A stretch of 56,257 nt of DNA from DASQEH01 sp038239485 (GTDB lineage Bacteria; Actinomycetota; Actinomycetes; Propionibacteriales; Nocardioidaceae): the NCBI GenBank assembly GCA_038239485.1, contig JBBSET010000018.1, positions 1 through 56,257 of the forward strand, given 5' to 3'. A model generated the notes under the pieces. It was not told the origin of the DNA. It made no database searches and saw only the letters and a list, made by a program, of their open reading frames with translations. The translations under genes were made by a program, and so were the position numbers. Of the stretch, positions 42,697 through 50,113 are shown piece after piece. Within the stretch, counting starts at the first letter, position 1. Each line of letters starts with the position of its first letter.

Positions 42697-44346
42697 CTAG
42701 GCGGTGTCGCGGGCGGCGGCGCGGCCGGCCTGGCGGCCGGAGAAGATGCAGCCGCCGAGGAACGTCCCTTCGAGCGACCGGTACCCGTGCATCCCGCCTC
42801 CCCCGAAGCCACTCGCCTCCCCCGCTGCGTACACACCGGGGAGCACCGAACCATCGGCTCGGAGGACGCGGCCGTCGAGGTCGGTCTCCAGCCCGCCGAG
42901 CGTCTTACGGGTGATGATGTGCAGCTTGACGGCGATCAGCGGGCCGGCCTTGGGGTCGAGCAGCCGGTGCAAGGCAGCGACGCGGATCAGCCGGTCGCCG
43001 CGGTAGGACCGGGCACCCCGGATCGCAGTGATCTGGGCATCCTTCGTGAACGAGTTGGCCAGCTCCCTGTCGCGTGCCTCCACCTGTTCCCGGACGCGGG
43101 CAGATGTCAGCAGTGGCGCATCGGTCAACCCGTTCATGCCGGCCACCAGGGCCTCGAGCGTGTCGGCGACGACGAAGTCCGCTCCCCGCTGCTTGAACGC
43201 CTCGACCGGCGGGGGAGCACCCGGCCTGACCCGGCCCAGCACCTGGCGGATGCTCTTGTCGGTCAGGTCCGGGTTCTGCTCGGAGCCCGACAGGGCGAAC
43301 TCCTTCTCGATGATCTTCTGGGTGAGGATGAACCAGCTGTGGTCATGACCGGTGGCGCGCAAGTGGGTCAGCGTGCCCATCGTGTCGAAACCCGGGAACA
43401 GCGGCGGCGGGAGTCGCTCGCCGGTCGCGTCCAGCCACATCGAGGACGGACCGGGCAGGATCCGGATACCGTGCCCGGCCCAGATCGGTGACCAGTTGCA
43501 CACGCCCTCGGTGTAGTGCCACATCCGGTCGGCGTTGATGACCCTGCCACCGGCCGCGCGCGTCGCCTCCAGCATGTGGCCGTCGACGTAGGGCGGGACG
43601 CCGGTGAGCATCGACGTCGGCGCAGTGCCGAGCCTCGCGGGCCAGTTGCGGCGTACAAGGTCGTGGTTGCCGCCGATACCTCCGGAAGTGACGAGGACCG
43701 TCTGTGCGGTCAGCTCGAAGTCCCTGAGGCGGGTGCGGGAGGTCGCGACGCCTCGCGGGGATGTGCTCGCTTCGAGGACGTCGCCTCGGACCCCGACCAC
43801 CGAGTCGCCCGCTGATACCAGCTCGTGGACCCGGTGCCGGAACAGGTACGTGACCACCCCTCGCTCCATCCCGGCGCGCACGCGGCGCTCGAAGGGGGCG
43901 ACGACTCCCGGCCCCGTCCCCCAGGTCACGTGGAAGCGTGGCACGGAGTTGCCGTGGCCGGTCGCCAGGTAGCCGCCACGCTCGGCCCAGCCGACAACGG
44001 GGAACAACCGCAGCCCCTGAGCCCTCAGCCAGGCACGCTTCTCGCCGGCGGCGAAGTCAACGTACGCCTGCGCCCACCGGCGTGGCCAGAAGTCCTCGTC
44101 GCGGTCGAAACCGGCTGTGCCCATCCAGTCCTGGAGTGCGAGGTCGGTGGAGTCGTGGATGCCCATCCGCCGCTGCTCGGGCGAGTCGACGAAGAACAGC
44201 CCGCCGAAAGACCAGAACGCCTGCCCTCCGAGTGCGGATTCCGGCTCCTGGTCGAGGAGTATCACCCGGCGCCCGGCCTCCGCGAGCTCGGCGGTGGCCG
44301 CGAGGCCGGCCAGCCCTGCTCCGACCACGATCGCGTCCGCGTCCAT
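42697..44346 (-). CDS. FAD-binding dehydrogenase, KstD/SdhA-like
   Basis: A 549-residue flavoprotein of the fumarate-reductase/3-ketosteroid-dehydrogenase superfamily, called FAD-binding dehydrogenase in many genomes. FAD motif: IVVGAGLAGLAATAELAEAG at about residues 6-25; later GGLFFVDSPEQRRMGI, VTSGGIGGNHDLVRRNWP and the C-terminal GVYAAGEASGFGGGGMHGYR (FAD-binding). The substrate is unknown; steroid or aromatic substrates are guesses. An imperfect palindrome of AACnnGTT type lies upstream. The ATG at 44346 matches the FAD-motif spacing; the longer frame adds 13 unrelated residues. Confidence 0.88.
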   Translation of the reverse strand: MDADAIVVGAGLAGLAATAELAEAGRRVILLDQEPESALGGQAFWSFGGLFFVDSPEQRRMGIHDSTDLALQDWMGTAGFDRDEDFWPRRWAQAYVDFAAGEKRAWLRAQGLRLFPVVGWAERGGYLATGHGNSVPRFHVTWGTGPGVVAPFERRVRAGMERGVVTYLFRHRVHELVSAGDSVVGVRGDVLEASTSPRGVATSRTRLRDFELTAQTVLVTSGGIGGNHDLVRRNWPARLGTAPTSMLTGVPPYVDGHMLEATRAAGGRVINADRMWHYTEGVCNWSPIWAGHGIRILPGPSSMWLDATGERLPPPLFPGFDTMGTLTHLRATGHDHSWFILTQKIIEKEFALSGSEQNPDLTDKSIRQVLGRVRPGAPPPVEAFKQRGADFVVADTLEALVAGMNGLTDAPLLTSARVREQVEARDRELANSFTKDAQITAIRGARSYRGDRLIRVAALHRLLDPKAGPLIAVKLHIITRKTLGGLETDLDGRVLRADGSVLPGVYAAGEASGFGGGGMHGYRSLEGTFLGGCIFSGRQAGRAAARDTA

Positions 44347-44463
44347 GAGGCGATCATGGCCCACCGAGCGCACCGGGTGGAACAAGCCCCCTGACCCGAT
44401 GCCGGTGAGAGGGAGCCGATCGGCGCGCCGCGACGAACTCGCTCACCCTCAGCGAGCCTGTCG

Positions 44464-44476
44464 TAACAGGTTGTTA
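44464..44476. promoter_or_regulatory. 13-bp palindrome between divergent genes
   Basis: TAACAGGTTGTTA is an inverted repeat (TAACA/TGTTA around GGT) in the 152-base gap between the FAD dehydrogenase and the 103-residue gene. It contains the AACnnGTT core seen in TetR-type operators such as KstR boxes, but lacks the outer KstR bases. CCTGT at 44457-44461 can also pair with ACAGG at 44466-44470, so a small hairpin is an alternative reading. Confidence 0.4.
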
Positions 44477-44498
44477 TATCTGCGTAGCCTGGGCCAGG

Positions 44499-44810
44499 AT
44501 GGCAGACCCTCCTGCGGTGTCGGAAGCGGACCTTTGGATGGCCGAGCTCGACTACATCTCCAGCTGTGACAGGCACTCCCGAGCAGCCCAGTTCGCCATC
44601 CGCACCGGCGAACGGGCGCGGTGCCTTGCCGCTGCTGCAAGGACGGACCCGGTCGACGAGCTTCTCGACGCGAGGAGCAAAGTCACGACACCGGCGGCGC
44701 GGAAGGTCCTCGAACGAGCCATCAACTACGTCCGTGCGGACCAGTGCCTGAGCGCCGACCTGCGCGGCACGCTGAGCTCATGGACGCCCGAGCCGCTCAG
44801 TCATCTCTGA
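44499..44810 (+). CDS. Hypothetical protein
   Basis: A 103-residue mostly helical protein (SEADLWMAELDYISSCDRHS, then AARKVLERAINYVRADQCL) with no signal peptide, membrane segment or recognised domain. Codon use is a little less GC-rich than that of the backbone genes. The ATG is preceded by CCAGG only. I know no family for it. Confidence 0.5.
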   Translation: MADPPAVSEADLWMAELDYISSCDRHSRAAQFAIRTGERARCLAAAARTDPVDELLDARSKVTTPAARKVLERAINYVRADQCLSADLRGTLSSWTPEPLSHL

Positions 44811-44916
44811 AGGGAGCGCGCTCCACCAAACGCTAGGTCGCGATCCCCGGACTAACGCGGGGAGCCGGCGACGCGAGGCGACTGCCGCATCGCCGGCACG
44901 CTCGTATCCTGTTCGG

Positions 44917-45204
44917 GTGAACTTGGAGTTCAGTGGTCAGATGTGGTTCTGGAAGGGGCCGTCACCGTTCCACTTCATCACCGTGCCCGACGAGGAGTGC
45001 GGTGCGCTGGAGGCGACCGCGCCGCTCGTGAGCTACGGCTGGGGGATGATACCGGTGACGGCGCGCGTCGGGGAGACCGAGTGGACGACGGCACTCTTCC
45101 CGAAGGACGGGCTCTACCTTCTGCCGGTGAAGGCCGTTGTGCGCAAAGGCGAAGGGCTGGTGCTGGGCGACACCGTGAACGTCCGCCTGGATGTCGCCGT
45201 CTGA
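44917..45204 (+). CDS. DUF1905 domain protein
   Basis: A 95-residue DUF1905 protein: NLEFSGQMWFWKGPSPFHFI, then TALFPKDGLYLLPVKAVVRK and GDTVNVRLDVAV, a short beta-barrel of unknown role. DUF1905 is often the N-terminal part of larger proteins with a YdeI-like segment; here it stands alone. The start is a GTG. Confidence 0.85.
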   Translation: MNLEFSGQMWFWKGPSPFHFITVPDEECGALEATAPLVSYGWGMIPVTARVGETEWTTALFPKDGLYLLPVKAVVRKGEGLVLGDTVNVRLDVAV

Positions 45205-45538
45205 CGAGCCTCGCCTGGCTCCGGCTGCCGCTTTCCGGGGCGACGGCTACGGTCATCTCATGCCCGAGTTCACCGGCGAGGTCTGACCCGCTGGCGATTC
45301 GGGCGTGTGGTGTCGCTACCGACTCGTGGGTCCGGCGGGCGATCCTCGGCGACCCGTCGCCGTGGGACGCACTGGACCTGCCGTGGGACGCGATACCTGA
45401 CAAGCTCGGTGCGCCGCTCTGTGACCCAATGGATGGCATCGCCGCTCGTCGCGACAATGCTACGGCATCGTGGCCCTGCATCGGCCGCTTGCATCTGGTC
45501 TCATAGGACCGGCAACGATCCAACAGAGAGGTGTCACG
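45205..45538. other. No supported gene
   Basis: This 334-base gap holds no gene I can defend. On the plus strand a segment encoding SPWDALDLPWDAIPDKLGAP lies in a frame that is open only by chance, and an eight-codon frame (MPEFTGEV) looks like a fragment of a DUF1905 start. No terminator is obvious. Confidence 0.4.
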
Positions 45539-45751
45539 ATGACCTACTTGAGCGCCGCCAGACTCGCCGAACAGGCCGAGAAGGCCGCCAATCTGGCGAT
45601 GATGCATGCCGACGAGGACAGCATCTCCGCGCACATGGCGAAGGCAATGGCCGACCTGAGCGCGGCAGTCGCCGATCTGAGCACATCGCTGCATGAGGAG
45701 AGACAGGCGGCTCTCGACGTGACGGGCACCGACGAAGAACCAGTCGGCTAA
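45539..45751 (+). CDS. Small helical hypothetical protein
   Basis: A 70-residue protein made almost only of helix-forming residues (SAARLAEQAEKAANLAMMHA, then MADLSAAVADLSTSLHEERQ). Heptad-like spacing of Ala and Leu could form a helical hairpin. The ATG follows GAGAGGTGTCACG, a good Shine-Dalgarno. No family is known to me. Confidence 0.6.
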   Translation: MTYLSAARLAEQAEKAANLAMMHADEDSISAHMAKAMADLSAAVADLSTSLHEERQAALDVTGTDEEPVG

Positions 45752-45888
45752 AGCCGCTATTCATTCGACTGGCTTTCCCAACCCTGACGTGTAATCGGCC
45801 ACTACCGGATCGCTCCTACGCGGGTCAGATAAGGATGTTGTCGACGAGGATGAAGGGACCGAGGTGATGACGTGACCGACGCCGGCAG

Positions 45889-46044
45889 GTGACCGGGATC
45901 CGAGGCGGCGTTGTTCGGCGAACCGCGGGTGTCGGTTATGCCGCTCGCGGCGGGCTGCGGATGCTCACCGGCGAACCCGCAGCCGGCTCGCCTCTGGACT
46001 CCTTGCGGCGCCGCGGCGACGGCTACTTGGCCCTGCAGTGGTGA
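45889..46044 (+). CDS. Short hypothetical frame
   Basis: A 51-codon frame starting at GTG with product beginning MTGIRGGVVRRTAGVGYAAR and ending GDGYLALQW. It has coding-like composition but no Shine-Dalgarno and no recognised family; it may be the truncated C-terminus of a larger gene or noise. The 362-base stretch 45752-46113 around it holds nothing else I can support. Confidence 0.25.
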   Translation: MTGIRGGVVRRTAGVGYAARGGLRMLTGEPAAGSPLDSLRRRGDGYLALQW

Positions 46045-46113
46045 GCCTTGGTCGTGGGACCCGGTATCGGGGACCGGCGTGCTGCCCGACAGCCATCTGC
46101 CACCATCGGCTTC

Positions 46114-46647
46114 GTGACCCAGGAAGCGCATCCGCCACTGGTGCAGCGTCACGTCGTGTTGACAACGCCACGGTTGGTCCTGACGACCTGGCTCGCTGCC
46201 GACGTGGATCCGCTGCTGGAAGTCCACTCCGACGCCGAGACGATGAGGTTCGTGCGGCACGGCCGCCCCGAGTCGCGTACAGAGGTGGAGGGCGCCGTCA
46301 CTGCCTACATCGCCGAGCATGCGACGCAGGGATGGACCAAATGGCGTCTCGCTGACTCTGAAGGCGTCCTGATCGGCAGGGCGGGCTTCGGCGGCGACGC
46401 CACGACGCGAGGACTCAGCTATACGATCCGACGAAGCCACTGGGGTCAGGGAATGGCCACAGAGGTTGCCGAGGCTCTGGTCGGGTGGCACCTGTCCCAC
46501 GCGCCTGCCGCTCGGCTCCGCGCCCTCGTGATGATTGGCAACGATGGGAGCGCAAGGGTGCTTCGGAAGGTCGGCTTCCAGGAAAGGGGTCTCGAGGACT
46601 ACGGCGGCATCATCTGCCGGTCGTTCGTGCATCCCAGTACCAGCTGA
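46114..46647 (+). CDS. GNAT acetyltransferase
   Basis: A 177-residue GNAT protein of the RimJ/RimL-like group: HVVLTTPRLVLTTWLAADVD near the start, RRSHWGQGMATEVAEALVGW as acetyl-CoA-binding motif, NDGSARVLRKVGFQERGLED near the end. The substrate is unknown. The start is a GTG at 46114 set by family length. It is distinct from the acetyltransferase at 41.2 kb. Confidence 0.87.
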   Translation: MTQEAHPPLVQRHVVLTTPRLVLTTWLAADVDPLLEVHSDAETMRFVRHGRPESRTEVEGAVTAYIAEHATQGWTKWRLADSEGVLIGRAGFGGDATTRGLSYTIRRSHWGQGMATEVAEALVGWHLSHAPAARLRALVMIGNDGSARVLRKVGFQERGLEDYGGIICRSFVHPSTS

Positions 46648-46789
46648 CAGAGCTCGTCAACACCGCCGGACATGCCGGGCAAGCGATGAGGTTCCGGGCG
46701 GCCGATGGTCATACCAACCGACGGCACACTGCGACCGGGTCCGCTCCACCGAGCGAGCTCACCAGTTGTGATCGAAGGAGGAGGACGTC

Positions 46790-47398
46790 ATGGGAAGGGT
46801 CATCGCGTCGGCATCTATGTCGCTGGACGGCTATATCGCCAAGGACGACAACACGATCGGCCGGCTGTTCGACTGGCTACAGAACGGAGAAGTGGAGTTC
46901 CCCACGGCGTCCGAGAACATCACTTTTCACCTGAGCCCGACGAGTGCCGGCTACTGGAACCAGTGGGTATCCGGGCTCGGTGCATTGGTGTGCGGGCGGA
47001 CGCTGTTCGACTTCACGGACGGGTGGGGCGGGCGGCACACCATGGACATGCCGGTCGTCGTCGTCACTCATCAGGTGCCCATCGGCTGGGTGGAGGCCCA
47101 TCCGGGCGCGCCGTTCCACTTCGTCACCGAGGGGGTCGATGCGGCGGTGGCCAAGGCGCAGGAGATCGCAGGGGACCGCGTGGTAGCAGTGACCGCGGGC
47201 ACGATCGCTGGGCAGTGCCTGGAGCTCGGACTGCTCGATGAGGTCGCGGTAGACCTGGTGCCTGTGGTGATGGGCGGCGGCCGCCCGTACTTCGGGGCGC
47301 TGTCGCTCGAGGACGTCGCGCTGGGCGACCCGACGGTCTGCATCCAGGGAGACCGGGTCACCCATCTCGTTTTCCCCGCGAGCAGGCGCACCAGCTGA
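46790..47398 (+). CDS. Dihydrofolate reductase/RibD C-terminal-like protein
   Basis: A 202-residue RibD_C family reductase: GRVIASASMSLDGYIAKDDN is the family start, VCGRTLFDF follows, and GGGRPYFGALSLEDVALGDP is the C-terminal signature. Such stand-alone proteins bind NADPH but rarely have known substrates. A strong AAGGAGGAGG Shine-Dalgarno lies upstream of the ATG. Confidence 0.88.
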   Translation: MGRVIASASMSLDGYIAKDDNTIGRLFDWLQNGEVEFPTASENITFHLSPTSAGYWNQWVSGLGALVCGRTLFDFTDGWGGRHTMDMPVVVVTHQVPIGWVEAHPGAPFHFVTEGVDAAVAKAQEIAGDRVVAVTAGTIAGQCLELGLLDEVAVDLVPVVMGGGRPYFGALSLEDVALGDPTVCIQGDRVTHLVFPASRRTS

Positions 47399-47584
47399 CG
47401 TTGCGGCTCCCTGCTGGCAGCTGGCGACGGCCACGCTCTGGCGGGCCGAGGCGGTTCGCTCGCCGCGGGGAAGCCGCGGTGACACTCAGCGTCGAGCGCG
47501 ACAGATCCCTGAGGAGCGTGCGTTGCGACTACACGTTTCACCGACGTAGGGTCGCGAATGTAGTGCCTGTCGAGGAGGCAACAG

Positions 47585-48001
47585 TTGCTGTCACTGACTT
47601 ATGTCAGTTCTGCCCGGAGCCTCCTCTCGGTCCCGGAGCTCGTCGAACTGCTGACGTCGATCCGCCCCAAGAACGACGCCCTCGAGTTGACCGGTCTACT
47701 GCTGTACAGCGACGGGAACATCATCCAGACGCTCGAAGGACCCGACACCTCGGTCGAGACCGTCTTCGCGTCGATCGCGAGGGACCCCCGCCACACCGGG
47801 ATCATCGTGCTGTTACGCGAGAAGGCCGAGGAACGAGCCTTCCCGGAGTGGTCCATGGGCTTTCGCAACCTCGGCGAACACGAGATCGACGACATCAGGG
47901 GTTATACCGACTTCGCCCGACGCACGATCGGCCACGGACTCGGAAAGCAGACGAGCTCGGCATACCGACTACTTGAGCTATTCCAGCGCAACCTGGGTTA
48001 G
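47585..48001 (+). CDS. BLUF-domain blue-light sensor
   Basis: A 138-residue protein that is essentially one BLUF domain plus a short C-terminal helix pair. Expected flavin-site residues are present: Tyr6 (SLTYVS), Asn30 (RPKNDALELTG), Gln48 (NIIQTLEG), Trp89 and Met91 (PEWSMGFRN). It should bind FAD and undergo the 10-15 nm red shift on blue light. No output domain is attached, so signalling must be through a partner. The start is a TTG with GAGGAGG six bases upstream. Confidence 0.92.
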   Translation: MLSLTYVSSARSLLSVPELVELLTSIRPKNDALELTGLLLYSDGNIIQTLEGPDTSVETVFASIARDPRHTGIIVLLREKAEERAFPEWSMGFRNLGEHEIDDIRGYTDFARRTIGHGLGKQTSSAYRLLELFQRNLG

Positions 48002-48160
48002 CAGAGCCGGCTGAGCCGGTCCCTCACGACAGCACCGACGCTGACCACTGTCGTCCGTAGGGTCTGGACGGCGGGAGTCCCGCCACTATGTCTGTCGGCG
48101 CCTAACGGATCGGGCGCGCAAGAGGGCCCCGAAACGGCGCGGTGGCCGAACCCTCCTGCC

Positions 48161-48817
48161 TCAGGCTCCAAGTACCGGCACAGAGATGACTGCGAGAAGT
48201 CCCACGACGGCGACGAGGAACGATGGCACTGCCCATCGCAATCCGGTCCGCCTCCCAGCGAGCCCCAAGACGACGACGCCAACAATCATTTGCACGATCC
48301 AGTAGCCGGGTGTGGTGGTGTCGCGGATGGTGAGGTAAGCAGCCAATCCTTCGCCGGACACAATGCCGGCGACGAAGCCGGCACTGACTGCGTTCCACGG
48401 AGAGATGCCACTGCGCAGGTAATAGCCGCTGAGACCTGCCAGTGGACCGAAGACCGCCGCTGCCACCAGCCAGAAGGCCACGGTCGTCGTCGCGGACGGG
48501 AAATGGCGAAGCGCAGCCATCAGGACGTAACCGATCTCAAGCCCACCGAGAGCCAGCGCGCCCGCGATCGCGGCGTTCCGCGGTGTCCTGGTGAACAGAG
48601 CCAGCCCAACGGCGGCCAGCACCCACGGGGCGCCGCTGTTGGCGAGGCTGTGCAGCCAGTCGGGCAGGTACGTCTGCCCCAGCTGGCTCAAACCCCCGAG
48701 GAGCACGCCTGCGGCCACGGCTACCGCGAGGCTGGCCGGCGCTCGAAGGGTTCGGACACCTCCGGCGTCAACGGTAGGGGTCATCTGCAGGTGTGGCCTC
48801 TGAACGGTGCCAGGCAC
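48161..48817 (-). CDS. DUF6518-type membrane protein
   Basis: A 218-residue integral membrane protein with about six helices (APASLAVAVAAGVLLGGLSQ; NAAIAGALALGGLEIGYVLM; YWIVQMIVGVVVLGLAG). It fits the DUF6518 family of unknown function. The GTG at 48817 is chosen because GAGGAG lies six bases upstream; an ATG at 48784 lies in frame. Confidence 0.7.
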   Translation of the reverse strand: MPGTVQRPHLQMTPTVDAGGVRTLRAPASLAVAVAAGVLLGGLSQLGQTYLPDWLHSLANSGAPWVLAAVGLALFTRTPRNAAIAGALALGGLEIGYVLMAALRHFPSATTTVAFWLVAAAVFGPLAGLSGYYLRSGISPWNAVSAGFVAGIVSGEGLAAYLTIRDTTTPGYWIVQMIVGVVVLGLAGRRTGLRWAVPSFLVAVVGLLAVISVPVLGA

Positions 48818-48896
48818 GGTTTGCTCCTCGATGTGGTTGTGTCGCTTGGAGATGCACCCGCGGAGGACGGTCCGCGGAGTGAGGGCAGGTCAGGCG

Positions 48897-50108
48897 TCAC
48901 AGGCCGGAAAGCCCGCGGGGGGTCCCAAGTCCGGTTGGCGCGTCATATCCAGGCAGGGCGGTGCACAGGTAGTCGTTGCCGCAGAATCCGTTGGATCCGC
49001 CGACCACGTCCTGGAATCCGCCGCGGTGACGGTAGAGAAAGCGGGGAGTGCTGGCCTGGGTCGTATCGCCCGCGAGCGCGATCATGCCCGCGATCAGGGG
49101 GCTGGAGGCGCTGGTACCCCCGCCGACCATCCATCCCCGGCCCGCGCCCAGCCCGAACGTGTCGTAGAAGGCCGGTCCGGTGGCCGGGTCGGCGACGGCC
49201 GAGACGTCCGCGGTGACCCGCATCGAGCAGTGGCTGTCTCGTTGCCAGCTGGGCTTGGGCACGTAGGCGGAGCATGCGCTGCCGCCGTCGGCCCAGGCGC
49301 GTTCGTGCCAACCCGTGCTGGTACGGGTGAGACTGGTCCCGCCGACGGCAACGACCGACGAGAGGACGGAAGGAAACGACGCCGCTCCGAACCCGAAGTC
49401 ACCGGTGGCGGCGAGCACGGGTACGCCGGCATGGAGGTAATGCTTCGCGAAGGCGAGCACACCGTTGTACTCATCGAGGCCGTAGCTGTTGGTGACGACA
49501 TCGGCGCCATGACGGACAGCCGTGTCGACGGCGTGTGCGAGGTCGGCCACGTTCTGCGAGTCCGCTTCGATGAGGAGGATGTGACAGTGGGGACAGGTCG
49601 CGGAGACCATGTCGAGATCCAAGGCGATCTCCACGCCCCAGCCGACGTCGGTCTGCGCCTGAGGGTGGGCCGCGCCGCGCTGGTTGAGTATGTGGAGGCA
49701 GCGGTTCGCTCGTGTGCAGGGCGGCAGGTTGAAGCGGGCTCGGTAGACCGCAAGGTCGGCTTCAGCGCGCGGGTTGTCGTAGGCGTCAACGATGCCAACG
49801 GTGTGGTGACGCCCACCGAGCCGGGGAAGCAGGTAAGCGTGCCGCAGGTCGTGCGGGGCGTATCCGGCAGGACCGGTCACATCAGTGTTCGGTTGACCCG
49901 TGCCGCCGAAGGCGCTGTACCGGACCAGGCAGCGGGCCTGCAGGGGGCCCGTTGGTGGTGGGCAGGCCCAGCGCGCCCGGCTCTCGTCTGCTTGTCGTCG
50001 CGTTGAGCTCGCGGAGGCCACCGACGACGCGCTTGGGCTGCTCAGGCCCATTATCAGTAAGGCTGTGAGGGTTAGAACGAAGGGTAGGCGTAGACGCGTC
50101 GTGGGCAT
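48897..50108 (-). CDS. Secreted S53 (sedolisin-like) serine protease without pro-domain
   Basis: A 403-residue exported protease. After a signal peptide (residues 1-33) the mature part goes almost directly into the S53 catalytic domain: Glu and Asp in GWGVEIALDLDM (spacing ExxxD), oxyanion Asp in AATGDFGFG, catalytic Ser in GGGTSASSPLIAGM, and the closing calcium region (QDVVGGSNGFCGND, DAPTGLGTP). The usual 180-200 residue N-terminal activation domain of S53 enzymes is missing. It begins five bases after the upstream 767-residue gene with no good Shine-Dalgarno, so coupled translation is likely. Six or more cysteines suggest disulphides. Confidence 0.87.
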   Translation of the reverse strand: MPTTRLRLPFVLTLTALLIMGLSSPSASSVASASSTRRQADESRARWACPPPTGPLQARCLVRYSAFGGTGQPNTDVTGPAGYAPHDLRHAYLLPRLGGRHHTVGIVDAYDNPRAEADLAVYRARFNLPPCTRANRCLHILNQRGAAHPQAQTDVGWGVEIALDLDMVSATCPHCHILLIEADSQNVADLAHAVDTAVRHGADVVTNSYGLDEYNGVLAFAKHYLHAGVPVLAATGDFGFGAASFPSVLSSVVAVGGTSLTRTSTGWHERAWADGGSACSAYVPKPSWQRDSHCSMRVTADVSAVADPATGPAFYDTFGLGAGRGWMVGGGTSASSPLIAGMIALAGDTTQASTPRFLYRHRGGFQDVVGGSNGFCGNDYLCTALPGYDAPTGLGTPRGLSGL

Positions 50109-50113
50109 GGCGG

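Noticed and set aside
44830..44900. Possible terminator hairpin CCCCG...CGGGG near 44841-44858
   Set aside because: Stem is only five pairs and no U-tract follows; not a convincing intrinsic terminator.
45258..45284. Eight-codon plus-strand frame MPEFTGEV resembling the start of a DUF1905 domain
   Set aside because: Immediate stop, no more of the domain in any frame; too short to call a duplication remnant.
45831..45875. Minus-strand stretch encoding GPFILVDNILI and a stop
   Set aside because: Looks protein-like but has no usable start or supporting frame upstream; most likely a relic or chance.
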